Positions 10,074-18,970 of a stretch of 18,970 nucleotides of DNA are shown here, piece by piece. The position numbers were made by a program, and so were the translations under genes. The notes beneath the pieces are model-generated. The model was not told the origin of the DNA, made no database searches, and saw only the letters and a list, made by a program, of their open reading frames with translations. This DNA comes from Funneliformis mosseae (lineage: Eukaryota; Glomeromycota; Glomeromycetes; Glomerales; Glomeraceae), in the NCBI GenBank assembly GCA_910592005.1, contig CAJVPP010001598.1, positions 1 through 18,970 on the forward strand. The letters run 5' to 3'. The first letter of the stretch is position 1. Each line of letters opens with the position of its first letter.

Positions 10074-13000
10074 TTATTTAGCTTTAAGATCAGTCATGGA
10101 GGATTTTTTCATAGAACTACTTCCACTTGTAGTATTACTAGTACCAGAAGACAAATCTCGATTAACATCGCCTAAAAACGAAACACCTTTATAAAGAAAC
10201 GCATCAAATTCCGAAGAATCACCACTTCGATTATTTCTTGGTTGACTACAAAATATTTCGGTATCATGCATTCCAGCATTTGGCTCAATTTCATATAATG
10301 TTGGTGATCCAACAAGTGTTGAACGTCTTGAAGGATTAAATGACGGTGAAACCAATGTTGAAGCTGATATTGGTATTGTATTTAACGTGGCAGACGTTAT
10401 GGATGATGATGACGACGAAGTTAATAATCCTCCATCATGTATACCACTAATCGAAGGCTTCCTTGATTTTCCTGCTAACTTTAATAAAGAGGGTCTACGT
10501 TTTTGTTGCGGTTTAACAGGTACTTGTTGCACTTCTTCTACGGGAATTGGTGGTTTTAAAGATGAAGGACGTCTCTCACGAATATGTGTATTGATAGTTA
10601 AATCGGGTTTATTTTTCGAAGGTGAAACAGGTGAACTTAATGACACATTTTCAATCGGTTCTGCGGTGACAGTATGTAATAGTAAATTAGGTGTTCCTGT
10701 ATTATTGGCAACATTGTTATTATTACCACTTATGTTAGGACCACCACCACTGTTTATTATTTCAATATCATCGTCAAAATGTCCAGATTTACGATCTCCT
10801 GGCGTTGTCACTTTACCGGTAGCGATATCAACTATGTTACCAGCTGACAATCTTCTAATATCAGCTCGATTATTCCGTGCTTCAAAATAACTTGTGTCTT
10901 GTTCATCTTCAGGATTTGGCACAAAGGGTGCAGGTTGTTGCCTTATATGTTCCCAATCAATATCTTTAAAAAATGTATGAGATTTAATTTCTGATACAGA
11001 AGGCCTTTTCTCGGGATCTTGATTTAATAATTTTGTTATTAAGTCCTTTGCTTCTGCTGATAAATATCCTTCCGGTGGCCATTGTATATCATGATTTAAT
11101 ATATTTCTAAATATTGCTTGTGGTGTATCATCATTAAATGGTGGATATCCTATTAAAAATTCAAATAAACATACTCCTAATGACCACCAATCAACGGCTG
11201 TCGTATGTCCAATACCAAGTAATAATTCTGGTGCAAGATAATCTGGCGTTCCCAACAATGCTTTAGAACTTTGTCTGTTTTGCCGTTTAGCTGATTTTGA
11301 TGATGTGCTGTTTGTTGCCGTATTACTTGATAATGATTTTGATGAATATTTACTATTATCCAATCCTTGAAAATTCACATGCCCTCCTTTCTTCGAAATT
11401 TCATTAGGAAATACTGCAGAAACTGGTCGTGTATGAGACGTGCTTGCTCTTGAATCTACACTACCTGACCTTAAACTTTTTGCAAATGATTTTTTACCAT
11501 TTGGCGATTCATTTTCTTCTTTAACAAATGCTAAGGAACTCTTTTCGGGTATAGATATTCTTGATAATCCAAAATCTGTTAATTTTATATGTCCTTCTGA
11601 TGTAATAAGCATATTATCAGGTTTTAAGTCCCTATGTGTAATTCCGTTATTATGTAAATATTCAAGAGCCAATACAACTTCCGCGGTATACATCCTTGCC
11701 ATTTCTTCTCCAAATTTTTCAAAACATTGAAGTAATGATGACAAATCACCACCAATTAGATATTCCATAACCTAAAAATTGCATGTTGTTACTAATAACA
11801 TATATATTCAAATAAAAAATTGAGGGGAAAAAAAGAATCTCACGGTACTCACCAAGTATAAATAATCTTGACTTTGAAATGCATAATAGAGTTTTACAAC
11901 AAACGGAGTCCTTGATAAACTAAGTACTCGACGTTCTGCCAATACATGATTTACCATGTTTTTACGTACCATGTCTACTTTTTTCAAGATTTTTATAGCA
12001 TAAAGATCTCCTGTGGTTTTTTTTCTTGCCAAATAAACTTTACCAAATGCACCTCTACTGATTGGTTTAATGATTTCAAAATCTTGTATACTTGGTATTT
12101 TAGTCTTTGATCCTATTTTTTCTCCATTTGTGACCGGAGTACTAGGTGCTATACCGTCTTTATTGAGTGATGAATTACTAGTACTACGATTGTTTCCTCC
12201 GCGTAATACTGCTGCAAAAAGTGATATCAATTTTTTACCACCTTTTGGTGCTGGTGGTGTAAAATCTGAATCTATTTAAACAAATCGAAGAGAGAAAGGA
12301 CAAAGTAGTGAATAAAATAATTTTTATGGGTTATTTAAATCAAAACTATACTGTCTCACCGTAACAAAACAAATGTAAATCCCTCTTTTGGCAAAGAAAA
12401 AATCATGTAATAAATATAAAACTACAAATCATACCAATTTCAAGATGCATTTTACCGTAGGATACCGAACCGTTACTATCTTGTCGTTTATGAGACGATG
12501 CAGAACTACCATCTTTATGACCACTATTATTACGATTCCTATCGGATCTTGATTTATAACTTGTAGACATTTTATAAGTAGCTGACGTTGATAAGCGGCT
12601 TGACACCGATTGTTTCCTATTAACTTTTGCTGGTATACGTAAACCTTCTCTTTCAATTCCCGTAGTAGCAGCTACGGCAGCTGCGGCTGCAGCTGCAGCA
12701 ATAGCGGATGTTGTTCCTGCATTTGACAATGCATTTGTTGAACGCAATTTTTGATAATAAGAGCGAAGTGTATCATGTTTCTCTTGAACCTACAATTTAA
12801 TCGTAATATAAAGGTGAGTAATTATTGTAGATAAATAAATATTTATTTATATTTATAGTTAAGAAATGTTGAATTACACACCACATGAAGCAATCTCTTG
12901 CCAGAAGTCAAAATGTAATCATCTCTGGCAGAATTTTCATCTCTGGCAGAGTTTTTCTCCATATCATCGACTACTCTTCCCAATTTATTCGCATATTTGT

Positions 13001-16000
13001 CGCTTTTACGAAGAGCTTCACGACGATTCATCGTTTCTTTAAGTTCGGCAGCCCTATAAATAAATGATAAATAAAACAAAGAATATGAGAAAAGAAATAA
13101 CCGATTTTTTTTTAAAAAAAAAACAATTCAATGACATCATATTTACTTTAAACCAATTTCCTCCATCATTTCAGCATCTTTTACACTGTAATAATCTTGA
13201 TAAAGCGTATTTCGTTCCTAAAGGTAAAATTAAATTAAAAGATTACATCAAAACAAAAGGTAGAGTAATGGGCCAACGAATCCTTACCAGTATCTCGGCC
13301 TTTCTTTTAGCTACATCACTCACTAACCTACGTAATCTACCATCACATTCTTGCAATTTAATTGCATAATCGGTGGTGATAACGCAAATTTCGGAATGTG
13401 CATCCAATTCATGGCTTGGTATCATTTCTTCACAAATACGACAAAGTATATAATCATACATTGAAAATCCAGAATTCATTGTATTAGGTACACTGCTTGG
13501 TATTATAGTATTTGTAGTATTATTATTATTATTTTCCACGACACCTCTCAGCGACATTGAAGAACTACGTCGTGATAATGTAAATGCTTGCGAATCGAAA
13601 GAGAGCGATCTAGATTTTTCTGGCTGTGGTGGTTTAGGTAAATGTGTATTACGCATTGGACTGGGTTGAACCATTGATCTAGTCGGAGATCCTGTAGGTG
13701 ACACACTAGTTGATGATGTCGGACTATGAAATGCATTCTTCAAAGACTTTAAAAAGTTCATGACTGGTCTCGACTAAAAAATTGTAAGAATAAAATAAAC
13801 AAAATTGCAATACGTACTAAATTATAAATAACTAGTTTACCTTTTTGGCCTTCTTCCTTGATTCAGGGTCAATATCTTCTTGTTGTTTTTTAAGTATAAT
13901 ACCAAAATCAATTTCTCTATTCATCTCCTCATGAAGTAACTGATCAACTTGCTTTCTGGTTAAACTGCTCCAAGTTAATAGATTATCGTCCATGCATGGA
14001 CGTGGTGGAGGTACATACATTATAGGGCTTTCAAATATGGCTTCGTTTGCTGATGCACGTCTTTGTTCAAGTGAAACTTTGAATGATGAATGTTGTGTTT
14101 TAATTGGAGTAGACACATGACGCGCAAGTGGTGAACTAAACGCAGGCTGCGGCGGTAATAGTGAATTAAGCTTACTATCCATTTCACCGCTTGTCAAAGA
14201 TTTTCTTTTCTCTTGCATTTGTAAAATCGTACGTGGGGGTGAATATGATGACGGAGTCACCGGAAGTGAAGGTGAGGGCAAAGGAGAAGGTGACCATTCT
14301 GAACCTGTAGTTGGCATATCATCTTTATTACCGCCGTCTCCAGATAATTCTGGATTTGTTTCGGTAAATGAATGATTCTATTTTAAAATTTGAAAAGGGG
14401 ATGGAGAAAAATTATTACAGAATTAATTTTACAAAATTAATTGGCTATTATACTTACCACTGCTTCTACAGCTCTCGTTACATCTGCAAAGACATAAACT
14501 AACTTTGTCAAAAGCTCTTCAGCATCTGCATTACCTACAGCCATATTTCTTTGTGCTTTCATAAGTTCCTGTAATTCCTTCATGATTTCTACCGCAACAT
14601 TGAAATTCAATAAATCATGAACTACCGTCTTTAAAATGCGACGGGCTATTCGATCAATTCGAGTCAATAAGAGCGTATGTGATGAAGCTAAAAAAAAAAA
14701 AAAGACAAACTTTAGAAACTGACATTCATTATGTGTCTAATTTAAGGATCTTTTTGAATATTCCTCTAAAATATAAGATAATATGTATATTTCTTTTTTA
14801 GATAAATTTTTTTCCCATACCCGGCTGAATCAAAGCAGTAAATTTCGAACATTAAATGATCCAAAAATTTGCAATTTCAAATAAAAATAATTATAAAAAG
14901 GGAAGAAAATATTCTCTCTTAAAATGAGAAAATGTATCAAAAAAAAAAAAAATGGTAGTAAAATTATCAACAAAATAAATATATAAATATATCTATCTCT
15001 ATCTTTCTATTTAAATATAATCTTTCTCCCTTATATTAATTCACTTACCCAAAATAGATTGAGGCCAACTATTAGAATGAATTAATCTTCTTTCGGACGC
15101 TTTTCTTTGAAAAATAATATCTTTAGGTTTAGTATCACCATGTAAAGATATTGATTCCATTTTATGAGTAATTTGTTTATTGTTATTATTATATTGCGCA
15201 TATGTTGTTGGTGATATTGATGGAGTTAGTAACTTTTTATGATTTGATGGTAAAGATGCTTCATCATCAGTGTCACTAATCAAAGCAGAATCATCATTGT
15301 TATTATTATTATTAGTTTTATGATTACCACCACTTCCTCTATTGTTATTATTACCACTAGCAGATTTACTTAAAGTTCTTTGAGAGTTACTTCTACGAAC
15401 AGCTATAGGAGAAGATTGCTTGTCATCATCATCACTCCAACCATCATAAAAGAGTTCACTTAATAATTCTTGATACTGATAAGATTGATACCAAGTTTCC
15501 AAGATTTGCATAATACTTTTATCAGCACGACATTTTGTTTCTTCAAGATCTTTTAATAGTTTTCGTTTCACTTTAGGAAAAGTGAATTCGGGAGAACCTT
15601 CATCAATAATATGTAAATTACTTAAATGATTTTCTTCAGCATCAACAGATAAGTCAGGAAAAAATCTGTGAGTAGGAGATCTTTGAAAAGAAGGCCTTCT
15701 TTTCATTGAAGAAGATAAAACAAGAGAAGATTGTTCATCATTTGTAACATAAGCATCAGAGTCGGTTTCTATCGAATCAGTTTCAGAATCTGAATATAAT
15801 GAATTAGGATTTGAAGGATAATTTTCGGATTTCAAATTCAACAAACGTTTGAGTTGTGAACTAGCACCGCTGGGACGACGCTGCATGGGTTTAGTTGTTT
15901 TTTGTTGACATAATGAAGTAGAAGTAGTAGTAGATACATCATCATCACAACCACCAGCAGATCCTAAACCTGACGAAATTGGAAAAAGTTGTTGTTGGGG

Positions 16001-16798
16001 GTGGTGAGAATAGAAAAGAGACTGCGGAGAAGAAAATTGTGGCTGTAAAGCTGAGGAAGAGTTTGAATTGAGTTGATTACATGTATAACCTATTGTCGAA
16101 TTTGTTGGTGCTGAGGTGGTAGTTGTTGGTTGAGGGAAAACTTGATTTCCTTGTAAAGAAGTAGTTATATTACTTGATCTTCCAGAAAAAACTACTAAAG
16201 ATTGATGCCTTTCCCTCGTATAAAAAGGGAAATTTGTTGTTGAAGAATCAGAAGTGGATGAAGCAAAGAGAGGAGAGTTTAAAGAGCTACTACTAGAGAT
16301 TGAACCAGTTCCAGGCGAAGAATAATCAAAGTCTTCAAAAGAAGACCTATTACTTGTATCACTTTCAGTGGTAGTAGTAGTAGGCGTTGAGGGAGAGTAT
16401 AAAGGTGAGTTACTACTACTACTGTTATTATTAGTAGTAGGAGAATTTGTAGCAGCTGGGTAAAGATTTGATTGAGCACGAGGTTTTATTGAAAGAGACT
16501 TCTTGAGTAAACTTTGACTTGAATTGGAGGTAGAAAGACTTCTACGAGTTCTTCTCAATTTAGCAAAATTCTCTTCAGCCATATTATTATTATTATTATT
16601 AGCAGAGGACGGCGATGACGAAGAAATATTTGAGAAGGTATTTGTATTAGATGTATTAGCTTGTCTTTGTTGTTGAGGTTGAACTGCTAAATTAATATTT
16701 GTTGTGGTAGATAAAGAAGCTGGTAGACTATTTGGGACAGTATGTTCACCAGGCAGAGAACGCGATAGTAACGGTCTCCGGTTTTCTTCTTCGTGCAT
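10074..16798 (-). CDS. RIM15: Rim15/Cek1 (Greatwall-family) AGC protein kinase
   Basis: Nine exons: 16798-15049, 14687-14458, 14377-13841, 13773-13288, 13217-13147, 13053-12882, 12789-12435, 12271-11853 and 11771-10074. All eight introns are GT..AG and in phase, giving 1905 residues. The family phosphorylates endosulfines to inhibit PP2A-B55 at quiescence entry and in mitosis. Order: long Ser/Asn/Thr-rich N-terminus; conserved helical segments (about 404-452 and 585-660); C2HC zinc finger (Cys950, Cys953, His965, Cys969); charged coiled-coil-like region; kinase domain about 1265-1612. The kinase has loop SRGAFGKV, Lys1294, Glu1313, HRDLKPDN (Asp1388), DFG (Asp1406) and a split activation segment with roughly 85 extra residues before GTPDYLAPE (1515-1522). 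An AGC-type tail (DTSYFEARN) follows. I see no PAS and no C-terminal receiver domain, unlike budding yeast Rim15. Eight RRxS/T sites suggest PKA control. Start: first ATG of exon 1, with poly-A upstream. Confidence 0.92.
12660..12705 (-). repeat. Poly-alanine tract in kinase exon 7
   Basis: A GCN run encodes eight consecutive Ala, then Val and further Ala (about residues 1115-1125), between the coiled-coil-like segment and the kinase domain. It is written mostly with GCA/GCT/GCC codons and is strikingly GC-rich for this DNA, making it a local slippage-type expansion. Confidence 0.65.
14688..15048 (-). other. Intron 1 of the RIM15-like gene (361 bp)
   Basis: Donor G|GTAAGT and an acceptor in a poly-T tract ending TTTAG|CTTCATC. 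Phase 1 is preserved and yields ...[21 protein letters not shown]. It is four to five times the size of most other introns here (67-93 bp; the 163-bp intron at 12272-12434 is the exception). It could hide a short alternative exon, although none is needed to keep frame. Confidence 0.75.
15041..16610. repeat. Trinucleotide microsatellites in kinase exon 1 (poly-Asn, poly-Ser/Thr)
   Basis: Runs of ATT on the plus strand (AAT, Asn, in the coding strand), for example about 15298-15316 and 16580-16602, encode tracts of five to six Asn. GTA/TAC-type runs near 15920 and 16370-16440 encode Ser/Thr. These are replication-slippage-prone coding repeats in a disordered N-terminal region. Confidence 0.7.
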
Positions 16799-17450
16799 TG
16801 TATTTTATTTTTTTTTTTTTTTTGAAAAAAAGAAAGTCTATTTTTTATGGAGAGATCTCGAAAAAGTCAAAGGAAAAGAGAAATATGATATATATATATG
16901 TGGTTTTATTGTGGAAAAATACAAACCAAATACCGCTACTAAAAGGGGACTAGTTTTTTTTAAAAAATGGGGACATATGTATATAATGTGGTAAAAAAGT
17001 CAAAATAATAAATAAAATATTTTAAAACAAAGATGTAAGAAAAGTTTTTATTCTCGTCAAAGAAAGAAAATTAATATTTTTTTTGGGGGAAGAAATTAAG
17101 TTTGCGAAATAAAATCTCTGATAATAATCAACAAAAAATTTTTTAAGAAAAAGAATTTTATTGTATAACAACAGAACAAGATAATTCCGCAGTGTTGTAA
17201 CACTACTAATGGAGAAAATGGACTCTTACTATAACCTATAGTATAAAATATGACAGTCTATGCTTTTTTTGTGGTAAAGCAAGAAAAAGCAAGGAAAAAT
17301 AACGGTTTGAAGAAACTTGTATTTAAATATGACGCCACAAAAATTTTCAGGGGTCCAATTGGAAAACGCCACAGTTTTTCTAATTTAACGCATATGCGAT
17401 TCAAACAAAGCGACGAATTATTCAAGATTTTTATATTGAAATAAAAAATA
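16799..17450 (-). promoter_or_regulatory. Presumed promoter and 5'UTR of the kinase gene
   Basis: This is the 650 bp upstream of the kinase start. A poly-A tract (minus strand, about 16806-16822) lies just before the ATG. Stress-response-element cores AGGGG/CCCCT lie at 16944-16948 and 17349-17353. A dyad AGTGTT-GT-AACACT lies at 17191-17204. A compact block at 17332-17373 holds, on the minus strand, TGTGGCGT, CCAATTGG (17355-17362), CCCCT and a second TGTGGCGT, the two copies 34 bp apart. These are sequence matches to known fungal motifs, and function is inferred. A 64-codon plus-strand frame at 17250-17444 overlaps but resembles no family. Confidence 0.4.
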
Positions 17451-18900
17451 TTTATAATTATTTATGTAAAAAATGTAAAAAAAGAAATCATATGAAAATG
17501 ATTGCTAAGAAAAAATGGTTTTGGAATTATTTAAAACGCTACTACCCTTTTATTATACTTTATCTTTCTCTATATTTTATCAAAATCACATTATACTTTA
17601 TATTTCTTTATTTTATTAAAGTCGTATTGTTTAATAAAATATTTATTCTAAAAATAATTTTTTTTCATACTAAAATATTTTGTATTTGACAAAAATAATT
17701 AAACCTAAATTAATATTAACTTTAAATTTCTAAAGATAATTTACTTAAACTAATAACTAAACTTAGTTAATAACTAAAAGAAATTAATATTATATTTTAA
17801 TTTAAATTTATTATATATCATATAAATTTTATTTTTTTTTAATTTTAATATTATTATATATTTTAATATTTTAATATATTCTAACATTAAAAATCTATAA
17901 AAAAATCTATAATTTAACATTTATTTTCTTTTATTGTATAATAAGTATTTAAAATAGTTTATTATACTGATTAAATAAATATTATTAATTTATAATATAA
18001 TTAAAAGAAATATAAAATTAGATAAATTATTTTTTTAATAAATTTAATATTTATAATAAAAAATATAAATTATTTAATGATTTTAAATTTTATTTATAAT
18101 GAAAATTAATAATATTCAGATTTTTTACAAAACTATTTATAATTAATATTGGATTTTAAAATGAAAAACTTATAATATTTAGTAATATTTTTAAAGTATT
18201 TATAATTATAAAAAATATATTATATATAATATTATATTATAATTACAATTAATAAAATATATAATATTAATTATAAATTTTAAGATTTTTAAATAATATT
18301 AAATATTAATCTTTTTGATATCTAATAATTATAATTAAATAAATTTTATATATAATATATTAATTAATATTATATTATTTTAAAAATCAAAATCAATTTT
18401 AATTTAAATTACTTATTAATAAGATTTTTAACAAAATAATAAAAAATATTAGTCTTTAATATTAACTTTTATATTAATTATTTTAAAATTAAATTAATTT
18501 AAAATTTAAAATAATATACTAATAATATAAAGTAAAGTTTATTTAATTTAATTTATTAATTAATTTAATTAAATAATAAATAAATATAAAATTTTTATAA
18601 TAGAAAAAGAGAAAACAGTTGGAAAAAATCAATTGTATTTTATATAAAAAATATGATTTTTAAATTAAAATATATTTAGATTTAGTATTAATTTATTTTT
18701 TATTTTTTCTAACTATTTTCTTTTTTTTTTATTATAAAGGTCTCATATTATTTTATATAAAATTATTAAATAAAATTAAATTATTTTAATAATAAAATAA
18801 AAAATTTGAAAATTTTGAATTATTAAATCAATCATAAAAGACAAGTGAAAAGAAATAAGATAAATATTATTCTTTAAACTATAAATATAAAAATTACCGT
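17450..18900. other. AT-only intergenic region
   Basis: Nearly pure A/T DNA with dense stops in all frames and no recognised gene, RNA or mobile-element motif. A hydrophobic 65-codon frame at 17492-17689 is rich in Phe, Ile, Leu, Tyr and Lys, as expected of translated AT DNA. The composition resembles the left flank, so the two genes form an island of ordinary composition. Confidence 0.7.
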
Positions 18901-18909
18901 AAAATCTCA

Positions 18910-18970
18910 AATTTAAGCACCCCCTTTTTGCAATCACGTGATGGATAAAATTAGTAAGGGTGCTTAATTT
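18910..18970. repeat. Inverted repeat with TTAAGCACCC arms around ATCACGTGAT
   Basis: TTAAGCACCC (18913-18922) is the exact reverse complement of GGGTGCTTAA (18958-18967). The match extends outward to 12 of 13 positions. The 35-bp centre contains a run of C and T, then the perfect 10-bp palindrome ATCACGTGAT (18933-18942). The abrupt rise in GC at the end of an A/T-only stretch suggests the edge of an inserted element such as a TIR transposon or MITE, cut off by the window end. An imperfect hairpin terminator or a bHLH binding site are alternatives. Confidence 0.5.

Noticed and set aside
10387..10890. 167-codon plus-strand frame
   Set aside because: It is an antisense shadow of the kinase last exon, whose minus-strand reading has clear family motifs.
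17250..17689. Two plus-strand frames of 64 and 65 codons
   Set aside because: The first overlaps the promoter-like block and the second is AT-driven. Neither shows a motif or a splice partner.
1..18970. CRISPR array, tRNA or rRNA genes, prokaryotic operon signals
   Set aside because: No regularly spaced repeats, no GGTTCGA-type tRNA box, no rRNA-like segment. The spliced genes show the DNA is eukaryotic.

Overview
The window looks like nuclear DNA of an early-diverging, very AT-rich filamentous fungus. The best guess is an arbuscular mycorrhizal fungus (Glomeromycotina, Rhizophagus-like). The basis is two fungal signalling genes with many short GT..AG introns, Asn/Ser/Thr-rich proteins, and gene islands set in intergenic DNA that is almost only A and T. 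The assignment is inference, because no species-diagnostic sequence is present.

Layout: 1-4140 is gene-free AT-rich DNA with degenerate repeats. At 4141-4285 there is a short, less AT-rich patch with E-box and CRE-like sites. Two large spliced genes lie in tandem on the minus strand. The first (8365 down to 4545, four exons) encodes a Cdc4/Fbw7-type F-box/WD40 substrate receptor of an SCF ubiquitin ligase. The second (16798 down to 10074, nine exons) encodes a Rim15/Cek1/Greatwall-family protein kinase. All splice junctions were worked out by hand: introns begin GT, end AG and keep frame, giving proteins of 1120 and 1905 residues. Between the genes (8366-10073) are a T19/A29 tract, a previously uncalled coding-like frame at 9119-9409 with two in-frame TGA codons, and purine tracts. 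Upstream of the kinase (16799-17450) is a promoter-like stretch. From 17450 to about 18900 the DNA is again nearly pure A/T, and the window ends in an inverted repeat enclosing a perfect ATCACGTGAT palindrome, possibly the end of a DNA transposon or MITE.

How the genes fit together: in budding yeast, Rim15 acts through endosulfines to restrain PP2A-Cdc55. This preserves the phosphorylation state of cell-cycle targets such as Sic1, whose destruction depends on SCF-Cdc4. A Greatwall-type kinase beside a Cdc4-type receptor therefore places two components of the quiescence/G1-S decision side by side. Whether that is selected linkage or chance cannot be judged from one window. I see no tRNA, rRNA, CRISPR or intact mobile element. 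The most novel item is the disrupted 9119-9409 frame.
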